A stretch of DNA of 64,000 bases, taken from NCBI GenBank assembly GCA_013399305.1, contig VXAI01000038.1:4089682-4153681 (forward strand), in the 5' to 3' direction. The DNA is from Rostratula benghalensis. Its lineage: Eukaryota; Chordata; Aves; Charadriiformes; Rostratulidae. Below are positions 48,502-62,600 of the stretch, one piece after another (positions within the stretch are counted from its first letter, which is position 1; each line of letters starts with the position of its first letter). The notes below the pieces were generated by a model that saw nothing but the letters and a program-made list of their open reading frames with translations, made no database searches and was not told the DNA's origin. A program made the position numbers and the translations under genes.

Positions 48502-51500
48502 TGTTTTGTGGTGATTTCTATTGGTCCTATTGACCTCACCCACCCACCTTAGAATTTTCTGTTTTCACATCCAAGTCAATCAAACCCTCCAAAAAGCTAT
48601 CCAAGAGCAGTATCACATCAGGTTTTCTTTCAGGTCAGTTGTCCTATGGCAATTTGTAAAGTTACCTACTCCTGAGCAACTTCCAGTGTTTTATGGGCAT
48701 GGTAGGAGACAGCTCAGTGCTATAAGGGAAATCCTCACCTCGGGGCACCTTTACATGGCTCTGTCCATGCCTTCCACACACAAACTTACTCAGTCTGCTG
48801 GACAGAGCTCTACACCATTGTGGGAATTAATTAGAGCCAGTGGGTCAGGGGAGTGCACTGAGCATTAACAGTTATTAACAGCTGAGAGATAACCACTTGA
48901 TAAAGAGCCTGCATTACTGAGAGTGATAAATGCCTACGTGATTTACATAAAGACATGCCAATAGCCTGCTTTAGACCTGTATTCTATGTGGCAGTAGATT
49001 CTTGCAAAACAGAACTCACCCTTCTCCATCTGCTCTTGTGACTGTTATGTGCCTTACCTTGGAAAATATTGTCTGCTGGTTCACTGAGAAAACATATTTC
49101 CGTTCTCAAATCTTTTGTTCTAGAAAATTGGGGGATTTGCTGATAATCATCAGCAATTTCAAATCATGCAGTCACAGAGTGGATCCCCTTCTCACATAGG
49201 GAGTGGGATATGGTTCTAGCTCTTGGGGAAGGGTAATGCAAACTGATGTTACCTCTGAAGTATATTTCCAAAGAAGACAGAGCTAAATTGTAAGTTTGTG
49301 GGAATGCTAATATGAGACAAAAAGATATTAGAAACCCAAAGAAATGTTAACAGCAAACCGTTCATTAACAGTTCTTGTTAGCTGCAGTCAGCATGCCATT
49401 CGATTCACCCACTGGTTTTCTATGCTGTGTTTGGAGAGTCTACCCTGACAGATAATTCTAGAGTAATCTCAGAGACTTGTCTCCTCATAGATGTAATTAC
49501 CTAGACTTTGGGCAGTATCTGTGGGACGGATACAGTGCTTGCCGTGACCAAGCGCTGTGTCCAAAGGAGCTCTTTGGGTACCGGTGTGGGAACTGCAATG
49601 TTTCTATTGGTAACTGAGCTGGAAAAAGCAGGAGCGGTGTCCTAGAGTTTGGCGATGGCACAGAGATACCAGGCACTGCCAGCCCATTAAAGGTCTGCCT
49701 GGAATATCACACACAGAGCAAACACTGCTTGACTTTCACCTACCGTGCTAGATAGAGGGTCAAAACACATTATTTCACCACCTGAGAGGGCAATAGAAGC
49801 TCGATCACTTTGAACAATTTCTAAACAATACTAAATGGATTTTTTTTTAGTCCTGTAATAAACTAAAAAAAGAACTACCAGATTCTCCATTACTATTAGA
49901 CAGGCAAGAATAATTAGAAAAGTTAGAGATGACTATAAATGTTTAATGTCCATATTCATACGTTGTTTATCCTGGAAAACTTTATCGGCCAGAATAAATG
50001 AGTTTTTTCCGAAGATAGAAAAGTGATGTTGTTAAAAATCTAAATGTGAATATAAAAATATCTTCACCTCAAATTGTCTGGTTTCAGTGTGGATTTTAAA
50101 TTCATCCTCTGTGTCCCATTTGTTTTGATGCATTATGCAGATTTATCAGCTTTCTGTTTTTTCTTTAAGTCAACATATACAAGAGAGTAATTTGGTGTTG
50201 TTTAGTGCAGAGTTTGGTACCAACCAGAACAAACGAGAGGAGGAGAGTAAGTGAAAGAGACTGGTGAAGTTAAACACAAATAAGAACTACAGCGGCACTG
50301 CAGGCATAATCAGGTGGCATGGAGCAAGCAGTTAAGATTTTCCTTTCTGTATGTTAAACCCCTTGGTGATACTGTCTTGGAATTGGGGCTTTATGCTGAT
50401 TCCACATCATTGTATGTATGGATAAAACAATCACATGTTCATGTCTGAAGTGAATTAATAATATTAGGGTATTGGTGAAGGCAGTTATTTTTCTAGGAGT
50501 TAATTAATTAGTTAATTTCTCATTTCTTGAATTTTCTAGCACCATTTTTTTCTTTTTCCTTTCCCAGTTAATTTCTCTACTTTATACTACCCAGGGCAGA
50601 TCCACCTGTCTTTCTCTACAAACATACACAACTCAGATACGTTTCCCATGTTGAGGTTCTGAGGGTTTGTGTTCAGTTTTAATATCTAACTTAACCGAGG
50701 GCTTTAGAATACAGAGTCTGTATCCTATGCAGTATCCTATGTAAAATTTAGCCCATTGAGCTGAAAATGAGAAACACATCCATAGTTATTCCTCTATCTT
50801 CACCTCACATATTTTAGCTAATCTTTCAGACTTCAGTTCAATTTCCAGCAATAATGCTTTCTGTATGTGCTTGTACTTACTAATGCTGGTTTCTACATCA
50901 AAATGCCAGTCTGCCATATCTTGATGTATCTCTTGAGGTCATTGATATTCATTTGCTGTATCATTTTGGGTCTGACTAGGTTGGCTTGATTTTTGTCTGA
51001 TATATATTCTGAAATTCATTGCAAGCTTTGCAAATTATTTCAGTCCTGCACAGTTCTGACTTGAGAACAGCAAGTATAAAAGTAGACTAGAATAAAAGGT
51101 TAAAATATACACATTATGCCATTTTAACCATAAAACGAATTCAGGTCATCTACTTTTAATATTGGAAATCAATGTTTAGCATTTACTCTTGAAAAGGATT
51201 AATGTACTTTCCTGAAGAAAGATCTGGAGACTTCTAACACGTTCTGAAAATTTAATAGCGCTTACTTTTAAGGGTGATGTCCAGGTATTGCAACATTAAT
51301 CTTCAAGCCATAGAACAATTCTATTTGTATTCTAAAACTCTTCAAACCTATAGCTGATGTCACTGAAAATCCTCTCATTTCAATATAATTGTGCACATTG
51401 GCATGCTCAAAGGCAGATGTAGCTTCTTTACCCATTGAACCATGGGTGTTAAGGAAACCAAAGCTTGTAGTAATCCTGTCTGGGGCTAAAAAAGCATTTC

Positions 51501-52021
51501 TCAGGGCTGGCAGTCTGGGTATGCTTTTAAGAATTCATTGGTTTGGTTTTCTGGACATCTTGGAGCTCACGCATGAAAGTGAGTTTGTGCATAAAGAGAT
51601 GGCAGCAAAGGTCACCCAGAACATTAAGATATGTTTTTGAAAGCAGCTTTAAACTACAAAAAGAAATGGATGAGAAAAAGAAATCACTTCAGAGGGGGTG
51701 GGGAAAAAAGGTGGAAAAAAAGATTTGTTTAGAAAAGGCAGCCCCATCCTTGAAAGGAGCTTCTTTTTTACAGAACTTGTCATCTTCTGTAGACATTGCT
51801 CTTTCCCTCAGGTTGGATAGTGGCTATGCTATGTGCTCGTGCACATACATTTTTCACCCATGTCTAAAGGTATGGGGTCATTAACCATAAACTGCAGATA
51901 GATTAGAATAAGTAGCATAACTCAGATGTAATTAGAAGATGGTTTTCTTCCCAAAGAAAGCTTTCTAAACTAGATACAAAGGTTTCATTTTTTACTAAAG
52001 GTAAGAAATTTAACCACAACA

Positions 52022-52035
52022 CCCCCCCCCCCCCC
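52022..52035 (+). repeat. Poly(C) run of 14
   Basis: Fourteen uninterrupted C follow CAACA. It is the longest C/G homopolymer in the window, and its exact length may be a sequencing artefact. Confidence 0.85.
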
Positions 52036-53483
52036 ATCTGTTTCATTTTGGGAGGGACTGATTTAAGGAAAAGCTATACTTAAGTACTGTCCTCAAAACA
52101 TATTAAGTAATCAAAGAGTTTTAAGGGAAGTAGGAGTCTTCCTGTAAGATAAAAGAAATACATAGTTGGATATGACATTTAGGGAGAAAAATGCTAAAAA
52201 GTCAGTAACCAGCATTTAGTTCTCATTGCTCTGGAGGTTTGACCTTCTGGGGGAATGATCTCTTTACGAATTTGACGTGGCAGACATAAAATGAAAGAAA
52301 ATGTTTTACAATTCCTTAGTCAGGTTTCAAAATACAAGTTTTTGCTGGTAGTGATTATTCAGGGAGTGAAGCAGACTCAGTGAAGTGTGAAGTTTATTAT
52401 TCTCCTAGTAATCAAGGACAGAAGATGACTATTTACCTGTTACTTCATTTAAGAGCTGCTTCTCATCTACTACAGGACTCAGAATTTTTATAGACTGGTT
52501 TCGAGTTGCTTTGAGTTGTACTGTTTGATAAAGAGCTTACTAGTGTCAGTATTAATTTAATTAAAAACGCCTGATGAGTTTATGAATTTGTTTATGAATT
52601 TCTGCAACTTGACAACAGTAGGATAATGTAGGCTATATGCATTACACATATTTTCTTTTAGTATTTGTATAAAGTTGCTACAAAGCTACTAGTGCTTGCC
52701 AAAAATACCATGGATTTTAATTCATTATTGATACACAGATATTAATTTATACATACAAATTAAGCAAATTTGGTTTTAGCATAAGAAAATTAAATTTTTT
52801 AAGATTTCTGGAAAAAAATCACAATCTTTCTCAGCCTGCTGTTGAAATATTCTTCCCAGCTGAGCTTCAGTAGCCTCCAACAAAGTCCCAGCAACCCATG
52901 AGTCCCTCCCAGGCTCAGCAAAATTCCCCTGCTCTGGCAACCTTTGAAATGAAGCAGTGTTGAGCAGAGAGATGAAAGCAGAGGCAGGCACTTTTCAATA
53001 CTGTATCATTTTGTCACAAATATTTCTGGTTTCCTGTTTGCTTCCTCCTTCCAGCACACTGTTGCCACATGTGTGGCCCTTGGTCCATCTCTCAATGTTC
53101 ATTTCCTTTTGCCTTGAGCAGATGTGCTTTCTTGTTCACTGCTCTCATGGCTACATTAACAAATTCACTTCATCCTTCACCTGAATCTGATAGAATGGGA
53201 GTCACCCTCCACTTTAACAGCACTTATATTTGCCTTTCATAAAATACACTATTTAATGTCTCCTATTAGCACCCTCCACTATAACAGATGACCAGTCCTG
53301 GGAGATTATTAAAAATGGTGTAGCAAAATTTTGCAGTTACTATCACAGTCTTGCCAGTACTTACGTGAGTTTGCCACTATATCCCTATTATATAGGAAAA
53401 CAGTCTTAGCAAAATTACAGTTCTCTGGCAAGAACTTCTTTTGATAAGAAAACTGACTCTTTAAGCTAAGTTAAATTAGCACA

Positions 53484-53976
53484 AGGACTTGGAAAATCAG
53501 GTGGAAAAGAACCACAGGGAACTGCTTGAGAGAGTCCAGCGTAGAGCCACAAAGATGGTGAAGGGAGTGGAGCATCTCCCCTATGAGGAAAGGCTGAGGG
53601 AGCTGGGTCTCTTTAGCTTGGAGAAGAGGAAACCGAGGGGTGACCTCATGAATATCTATAAATATGTAAAGGGTGAGTGTCAGGAGAATGGAGCCAGGCT
53701 CTTCTCAGTGGCCGCCTATGATAGGACAAGGGGTGCAAGCTGGAACACAGGAGGTTCCATTTAAATATGAGGAAAAACTTCTTCACAGTGAGGGTGATGG
53801 AGCACTGGAAGGGGCTGCCCAGAGAGGTTGTGGAGTCTCCTTCTCTGGAGACATTCAAACCCCACCTGGACACGTTCCTGTGTGGCCTGATCCAGGTGTT
53901 CCTACTCTGGCAGGGGGATTGGACTGGATGATCTTTCAAGGTCCCTTCCAATCCCTGATAATCTGTGATTCTGTGA
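53484..53976 (+). mobile_element. CR1 LINE, 5'-truncated 3' end
   Basis: About 490 bp of CR1 in sense orientation has the ORF2 C-terminus, the 3' UTR (TTGGACTGGATGATCTTTCA) and the tail AATCTGTGATTCTGTGA. Wording is very close to the copy at 11752-12228, so both likely come from related subfamilies. It is the best preserved CR1 3' end in the window. Confidence 0.95.
53489..53764 (+). pseudogene. CR1 ORF2 C-terminal remnant, frameshifted
   Basis: The frame shows [18 protein letters not shown], then [19 protein letters not shown], then [12 protein letters not shown], all typical of the CR1 ORF2 C-terminus. Near 53730 a small deletion, compared with the usual [10 protein letters not shown] wording, shifts the frame. 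The old frame meets a stop at 53762-53764, while the CR1 sequence continues in another frame (NMRKNFFTVRV, then [12 protein letters not shown]). The endonuclease and catalytic reverse-transcriptase domains are absent. It is non-functional. Confidence 0.88.
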
Positions 53977-56577
53977 ATTTTGGTGGCAGAATTCTGGTGA
54001 CTCATAGTATGAGTGTCGGGTTGTTTTTTGCCACGTTACTATGTCACTAAGATGGAGCACAGCACTGGCATTATACACCATATTCCTATAATGATGATAC
54101 ACCCCTAGCCCAGTGTAGGCAAAGTTTTATTTAGTTCAAGGAAATCCTTAGAAAACCGAGCATGCATTGCTCTTCCTGGTGACATTAATTTATGAGAGAT
54201 AACATGGAGCCTGACAGTACAAAATGAGCTCACAGTATGCGTGTGTTCAGATTCTGGATGACCTTCATTTGCAGAAGTAATCATTCACTAACTTGTGTTA
54301 CTTATTTTTTCCCCCTGGGTATGGAAGCTTAGTGGACAATTTTAGACTTAGATGTTAACTGGCAGTATAACCTGCTGCTTTGGAGACTCGTGGTGTTTGC
54401 TGAACACAGAATAAAATCTCGCGTGTTTCTTTAACTGTTTCAAAAAATCATTTTGTATTGCTGTCTACTGCAGTGTCTGCAAATTGATTAGTGGAAAATG
54501 CTCCATTAAAAATTACTTTAGAAACGACCCATTATTTCTCTTTTCCCCTATGTTTAGACCCTGAATTTTAGTTTCTTAGAAGGTCAGTGACTTTGTAAAG
54601 CAAAGTCTGAACAGCCTGAAGCTTGCATTCCCAGCCCTTGTGGAAGTCAAGGCTCTGGACTTCTGCCCATTTAAAGATCTTTATGAGAACGAGAATTAGA
54701 CACAAATAACATTTATACAGTGTTCCTGGTTTTTAAGTACCAGCAGTTGGTAACATATGCCCCTTCCTTTGCCCTTTCACTCTTGCACAAAGTGCTGGGT
54801 TATTCCGAGGGAGGCACAGGCAGCACCTCCCAGCAGAGGCAGCTCTGAGTCTCAGTCCCCAAACCGCTGCTTTGCTGGGAGTGTGTGAGTGCTTCTTCAA
54901 GGGAGAGCTTCTGTTCAGCCTGCGTTTTGCATATGTCTTACACATGCATTTACTCTTTGCTGCTAGCTCTGGGTGAAGTAGCTGTGTGGTCTTAAAACTA
55001 CATTTTGTGATGTTTAATTCATTGCCACAAAACGTAAAGTGATTGCATTGTTCATTTCAAATGATGACTTCTGTACTAATAGTATAAAACTATAGGTCTA
55101 GTAGCCATCTCAATTAGAACATAGAGTCCTGAGCCCTGCTCTGAGTGAAAATACATTGATCATACCTTGTAATAATTAAGATCTCCACAATCGAGGCTAA
55201 AATATATAATGAAATTTTCACAATGATCCTTAATGAGTCTTCACTCTACATGTACTTCATACTTTTCCCTACTGAATTTCATCTTGCTAATTCAGAACTA
55301 TTTATTAATATCATTTTGAATTCTGATCTTGTCTTCCAAAGTACCTTCAACCCCTCTGATATTGGTATATAAAACCTGCACATTTTTCACGTCTACTCTT
55401 TTATAAACATATCTGCATTAAAGTCTTAAGAGGGAATGTTCAACAGAATTGTCTTGGTTCAGACGCTGTGGGACTCTACCCAAAACGTCCAGTTTACTAC
55501 CAAATCATTGGTAACTGTCTTCTTTAAGTGCTGTTTTTTATTCTGTTGAGCACCTGTATTATAGTGAGTTCTCCTAGCCTAGCACAGTACTACTGTGCTT
55601 ATTAGCATGTCACCAGATAGAACATCTAACACACTTCCCTTGCTCAGTAAGCCAGTTACCCCAAAGATGACTAATTCTATTTGATAGAGTTTGTCCGAGT
55701 CAAATTCACATCAGCTGCATTTTTTTATTCCCTCATTATTTCTTTTTGCCTCAGAAACGATCACTGTATTTGTTAGTACCTTTCATATATTGTAGCTGGA
55801 GTAACTTATCACTAATTTCCAGGGGGCTCTATTTTCCTTTTCAGGATAAACATTATATTTGACATTCTGTGGCCTTGCAGGCCATCCCACGTGCCAGATG
55901 TATCCTCTTGAATGACACAGAGATTGTTTTGTTAATCCTTTGTGTAGTCTATACTGAAATTGTGCCACGCCGCCACGGCGGGTATTTCTACATTTTATAA
56001 GTAGCAAGTTCTTGTTAAATGTCTTGCTAATGTCTTGTTAAATTAGGCTGTATTTACGATCACTAATTGGATTTGGGGAAAAACTGAAGTAAATAAGGCA
56101 TAGATTATATCAGCTTTCCCTGTGTGATCCCTGATTTCCTCCACTGTTGGATAACATCTGTACTTCCTTTTGACCTCTCCCTATGTGTTGTAGGGCTTAG
56201 CCTTGCTACTTTCTGTCCTTCAGTAATTGGTAATTATTTTGCATCTTAGAGTTAGTGGTGTTGCTGTACATCTGGGTACTGGTTTCTTACATTTGTGTTT
56301 AATCATGCGTTTGCTTTCCATTTTTGTATTTCTTCACGATCTTCAACTCATCAGGAGGTCCCCAGTGCTGCCTGGCCACTCTGTTGCATTCCTCCTGAAT
56401 ATGTTCCTGACGGCGCAACTCTGACTCAGGCTCGTTCGCTTGGTCATCGCCTCTTCATCCCAACTGTTTCTAGCAAGCCAAAACTAGGACATCAGTAGAG
56501 GTATCTGTTCAGGGTCCTTTCTCTACCTTATCTTGTTTCTTCCTCCAACAAATAGGCATAAGAAAATAGGTAGTAAG
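53977..56577. other. Unique non-coding DNA
   Basis: No gene or transposon was recognised. A GC-richer patch lies at about 54760-54920. Short frames on both strands have no recognisable homology. Confidence 0.6.
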
Positions 56578-56683
56578 AATCATAGCATTATGGAATCACA
56601 GAATGGTTAGAGTTGGGAGGGACCATAAAGATCATTGAGTTCCACCCCAGGGACACCTCCCACTAAATGACGTTGCTCAATAG
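56578..56683 (-). mobile_element. CR1 LINE tail, minus strand
   Basis: About 105 bp reads as the reverse complement of a CR1 3' end: AATCACAGAATGGTTAGAGT, then GGGAGGGACCATAAAGATCA, then GGGACACCTCCCACTAAATG and GTTGCTCAA. Compared with typical copies, a short piece is missing between the TTCCACCCC and AGGGACACC blocks. Confidence 0.9.
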
Positions 56684-59600
56684 GCCTTTTTCTTCTGTTT
56701 CTGATAAGTCATTTTGAGGTCCTCAGAACAGCAGAAGAATAACCAGTGCCTGCATGCTACATATTGCTGAAAAATTCTTCTGTTTCTTCTCTTAAAATTG
56801 AAGTTACCTTGGTCTCTTCAACTGCAAGTTAATTGCATGATCAGGGAAATGAAGAATGGTCTGTGTTACAAATCAGTGGGCTGGTAGAAAATAAAATGTA
56901 TCGCTCTCATTTTTTTTAGAAATGCATGCAAGATATAAACTGCTTTCTATCTGTGCATAGAATGTGTAAAATAAAAAAACCATACTCTGCTAAGAAATGG
57001 TTTAACACACATTGGTAGGTATGTCTGTATCTTCACCAAAGTTTGGTGTATAAGACCTTGTTCCACAAATACTCCAACCTAACCAGGCTGCCAAAGATTG
57101 TATTAGAAGAACTAATTGACAGACTTCTGTATGATGAGTAATGATCATGTAAAATCACCTTCTCATCTCTGAGATCAGTGAGCACCACTTAGGTGCTCTT
57201 TATGTGCTACACTGCACTGACAGGTGAAGTTCAAGGTACCAAAATATTTGAGTGTTACGGAGGGGTCTGTGTTACCTAGTTGAGATGAAGTCTCCAGGCT
57301 TAGGTTCTGTCATTTACACGGTCCTTTGCACTTCATATTTTAGCTTGGTTAAACGTTTGGTGAAGTTGAATTGCTCTGTTACTGAGCAGCAATTCTTATG
57401 TCTTGGCACTGTAGCATTCCTGGGCGTATGCGACTGCTTTTCCTGCCCTCTTTGCGTGTGACTTAGAGTTGACAACTTCTGTTACAAGCTATCGGTAGTG
57501 AACAGCTCAAAAAGGCAGAGGAAATATGTTATATTGATGATATGCAATTAAAAGGAAAAGGAAAGTACCATTTCTGTTATCTCCAAGAGCGCTCTCCTAC
57601 AATTAGGAGTTTGTATGCTACCCACAACACCTATGTCTTGAGATTTCGCAAAGCATTTTGCACACATTTTCTGACAGTTTATGCATTTTCCACAACATAA
57701 AAACCACTGATCACTGACTCCTTAGCGGAACAGACATTTGGTACAGACATTTTTTTTCTACAAATATGTTTTCTGCAATGCAGTCTATTTTGGTGTTGAT
57801 GCATGAAGCGTTTAGGAAGACAGATTATTTTTTTGTGAATTTTACTGTCTCAACAATGCCAAAAAGGGAAGAAAATGAGTCTTCCTTTCCACAAATTAGC
57901 TGAATACATATGTCATCAGTCTCATAAAGAGAATAAGTGAACTCAGAACATCATTCATCATTGCTGTTTTGCTTACCTAAAATACTAATTTAGAACCTGC
58001 AGATAAAAGAGACTTTTTTACAACTATTTTCTGGTCTAATACGTAAAAAAAATCAAAATATATAGACTGTTACAATTCAGCTTTCAAGACATTTTTATAT
58101 AATTCTGGTTTTCACATATTTTTAGTGAGCACAATATGTATTCTGGCCTAAAGGGTTTTTTTTCTGTTTTGTTTTGTTGTTAAGTCTCTTGGAATACTTG
58201 GAACAAACTTCTCTAGCTATTTTTGAATTGTGTGAAGGCTAAAAGATACTTTCTTTAGAACATGCTTTCCCACTTTTTTCTCTTTTACTTAGATGACTCC
58301 TGAATACTTTGGTTTCCACGAACAGCCGGTCCAACCATTGACTTGTGAGAGTACTGAGACTGGCTGAGAGTACTTGTGACTGGCTCTCCACATGCTGTGG
58401 ATGTTGTCACGGAAGCAAGTTTGTCTCTGAGAACACCTAGTGCCTTTGAAATGTGAATTCGTTCAGGCTCTACTTCTCTGTGCTTTTCAGTAAAGTATTT
58501 GGATCAAGAATCAGTTCTAAGAACAATATGGGGCATTTCTACCACCCCCTTAGGGCTGTTAGGCTGTGCAGATGATGGAGGGAGATCTTGCATGAGAAGT
58601 ATGGGCTAGTGAGGGCCATAGGAAGTTCTTAATTTTCTTTGATAAAAGAGATCTGAGCTGTACATGGGCTGTATCACAGTGCAACAAAGGATGCCAGTGT
58701 GGACACACACAACAGGCTTTTATTCACGGCAATATGACAGTAATTGTGAATTTACATGTAGACTCAGCTCTGCTGAAATAAATGCAAGGTGTTGGTAGAT
58801 TGTCCTTCACCAGGTGCAGTACCAGGACTGACTCCTTTGTGCAGCTCTCATTGTTTTGGTTGGTTGGAGTTTTTGCCCCTGTGTACTCTTTACTGTAACG
58901 TACAGCTACTACATGGTGTCTACTGTAAGGTGGCTTAAACGCTTAGGCTGCATGAAGGCCCAGATTTGGATCTCTCTCACATGTCAGCACGAGTTCCAGA
59001 AAAGTAAATGGAATAATACCAGGAAAATAGTTATAGAAAGCAGAATCAGCACTAATCAGCTAAGGTGTATTACAAGATTATGGGTCAGTACTCTTTAAGT
59101 GTGGATCAGCAGCATTTCTTGAAGATAATGAACCTACTGTGAGTGGGATTGGCTGAAGATTTGGCCCTAGGTCTCACAAAAATATGTGCATATTCTGCCT
59201 GAAGAATTCACACTGCTTTGAAGCTTTATACTGTGAAGGATTTTAGGTGGTTTAGCAGTTAAGTTCTTCACCATAAATATCCACACTGGTTTGAGAGTTC
59301 ATGACTTCTTCAAGTATCTAAACTTGCTTTAATATGCTCCACATTTCAGAAAATTCTTTCTGCTTACTTTAAAAAAACCCCAACTGTTACTTTTTTTGAA
59401 AGCGGAAGAGTGCGAACGAGAGAAAACTTTTCTTGTAATCGTCAGCTTTATGACAATCTTGACACGTCTCAAATCCCGTCAGGAATTCAACAAATCAAGG
59501 TCTCGGTAGCTGTGGTAGTCTAGCAATATTGCAGAATATCCTTGTCTATCCTTACTTTTCTTGTCAGTTGTGACACCATAATGTAAAATATACTATACAG

Positions 59601-62600
59601 GTGATGCTGTTCAAAATTAGATAGCATCTCATAGCATCATTTGATTAATAATTCTTCAGGAAAAAGCACAGGAGAATTCTATACAACCTCATGATTTCTT
59701 TATTTCCTATCATAGTAAGATTTTACATACTGTCTCTGTGTGTATGTTTTAGAAAAGCAGAGATTCACCAAATATTTAAGTATATATAATTTACTATAAT
59801 TAGAAAAAAAAAATTGTGAATATATTTCAAAAGATAGTTTAGACCACATTTTATAACTGGCAGAACTGGGCAGATCTGGTTGTGTTTCTATCGTCTTCTC
59901 TGAAGGTGACAGAAATCATTGCAGTCAGAGTGGGGCCAGTACATAACTTTGAGAACTTGTGGGATCTGTTGAACGTTGGCAGCCTTTCCTATAGGCTATA
60001 TTTATGTTATTTTCACTTACAGCTTGCTCTACTTGTTTGCTAAAGTGTGAGCAGAGGAGAGGGGGAGACAGAAGGGATACCTTTATCTAAACTAGAGAAT
60101 GTTACTCATTGAGCCAGCCTTGACAGCTACATGATCTTCTCCGATAGACAAATGCTAGATGGAATGTTAGATATGGAATCATATAAGGAATGTTTTCTAC
60201 TTCTATCCCTAGTATTTATTAATGTGCTTTCTAGACTGCTGCCTACTGAAGACAATCTTTATAGACCAAAAAGGAAAGCGAAGTCATAGTCAGGGAGGTG
60301 AAGTCCCCTCAGGAATGTCTCTAGTGCTCTCTCTCAGTCAAAATCAGTTTTGTGATGTTGTCATCAGGTGGCACGGTTGACCTGTGGCTTATATCTTACA
60401 TTTGTTTCCCATGATTGCTAAATTTCTGGTCACTGTCTTTATGGTACCAGAGCTCTCTGAGTTATTTCATACAGATGGATTCCCAAGATGTTACATTTGG
60501 GAATGAAGATTGAATATTATCACAGAACTCAGTTTCTGCTTGCTCCTACCTTTCAGTGAAATTGGAAGTGCTTCGCCTTCAGTGAAATGAATATTAATGG
60601 TTCTACTGTATTTAATGAAGTTTGCTCCTGATATATTTTTTCCCTTCAAATTAATTTCTTTTCATTTAATTAATTTATAAAGATTTTACTTTGTGTAAGT
60701 TAATTACATTTTTTTTCCTTTTGGAGGCAAAAATTTTCAGATGATGAATGTTATTTTTTAACAAGTATAATGAGGGTACAAAGCAGCTTGAAGATGAGTT
60801 TCTTTAGCCTTTTCTGTAAGTGTTGTGGGCAAGCCTCTTTTATATTGTAATACTCTGGATTTTCCATCAGCTAAGACATGAGTTACTACTGTATCCAGTA
60901 AATTTATGTATCTTGATCTGGTATGTCATGCAGAGCTAATGCAATAATGTTTGCATTAGAGACCAATATAACTTCTTTCCTAGGCATAACTTTTTTCCTA
61001 TGCAAAGTGTTTTTGGTTATTAAAGCCAAAGAGAAAATGTTTATTAAGTACTAAGAACTATAATCACTCCGAATGTCAGGGGTGTAGTCGTATTAAATGT
61101 ATTCCACAATACATTTTCTTCTTATGTAGGAGATACCTAAAAATAACATGAATACATTTCAGCAAAAATATGAAATAAAGGTCTAAATGTTTGGGTTTAT
61201 AATCTCACAGAGGTCAAATGGAATTTTTAAAACAGTTTCAATCACTGATACAGAAATGCTACATGTACACTAGTACTGTGAATGGGGATTTTATGGAAGA
61301 CACACCTGTTTATCACAGAAATACTCTTGACATATAAAGCAACAATATATTAAATGCCAATTACATAGGTAATTAATTAGAAAGTCCTTTGAAATTGTCT
61401 TTAAAAGTTCTGCTCAAGAAAATGACCACTGTGGAAAACAGGCTTTTCCATTTCTGTATTACATGATGGCTGACATCTTTTGAAAGTATTTGTTCCTCTC
61501 CCCAACAATTATAGTACCAACAAAGACAAAATTGATAGCTTAAAACTGGCAAAACCTTGGAATTGGCAAAACCATAGAACTGGTTGTTCTCTGATGTACA
61601 CCAGTGCAAATCAGGAGTAGCTGTTCTACTGTTACTGAGGCTGAACTTCATTTGATGTAACTTCAGAATCGGTTAGCTACAGAACAATGCAGGAGCTTTT
61701 GTTGCTTAGTAAGGAGAAATCTTCTGAAGTTCCTTTACCTGCATACATTTATTGGCAAATAGAGATACAAACCCCCCCCCCAACCTAGCATATATTATCT
61801 GTTTTATATTACAGGTATTAAAATCCATTTACTCTTCTCTTTGGCGATAACTGTATTCCCCTGTTTCTCCTACAGTACACTAGGATGTACACTGTGACTT
61901 TGTCCCAGTTTATAGAACAACGACCCATTAAAAGGCTGTATTGGGACAAATTCAAGTGTAGAGAGGGATGATGACCTCAGCTTTGGGTGAATGTATGCTC
62001 CGCAAATATAAATGATGGCTTTTCCTTGGAGTTTTCCCTAATGTAGCTACATCAATACCTGACTCTGACAAATGCAGAATAAGAAGCAAGACCTGTGATC
62101 TCAATCAATAAAACGCAAGCTTTTGTTGAAGACTTAAATGTTGTGAACAATGAAAACAGCCCCTCTAAACAAATAAAACTCAGGAAACGCGAGAGGATAT
62201 TTTTAGGAAAATATAATGGTCTAGGTATTTCCAAAGGAGTCTTTACTTTTTTCTATGGAACCAAGACTTTAATTTAAACACCACCATTTTCTCCTTTGAG
62301 AGATTGATTCTTCCTGGAATTTATAATACATCACATCCTATTATTGTAGCTGTTACCTTTCTCCCCTTTTCCTGCAGCTGTAGAAAATGATACCTTTTTT
62401 TATTAAATAGCTGCTTTGTAGCTACATACTGCAAAAGGATTTTTTTTTCTGCAAAAAACTACAAGATGGTACGCAGCTGAAACAAGTATTCTTTCTCTCC
62501 CCAGTTCCACTACACTAATGGTTCTACTCATGCTATAAAGGATGATATCTAGGCAACTGCTGTTTACAATTACCTATTAACTTGGAAACTAAAATCTACT

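Larger units (their letters stand above)
47306..53483. other. Unique non-coding DNA with simple repeats
   Basis: No gene or transposon was recognised. Contents are a 12-bp word (CTGGGAGACTCC) repeated at 15-bp offset near 47646-47672, a poly(T) stretch at about 47908-47930, a (TG)n(TA)n run at 48472-48501 and a C14 run at 52022-52035. Open frames are at most 115 aa and unremarkable. Confidence 0.6.
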
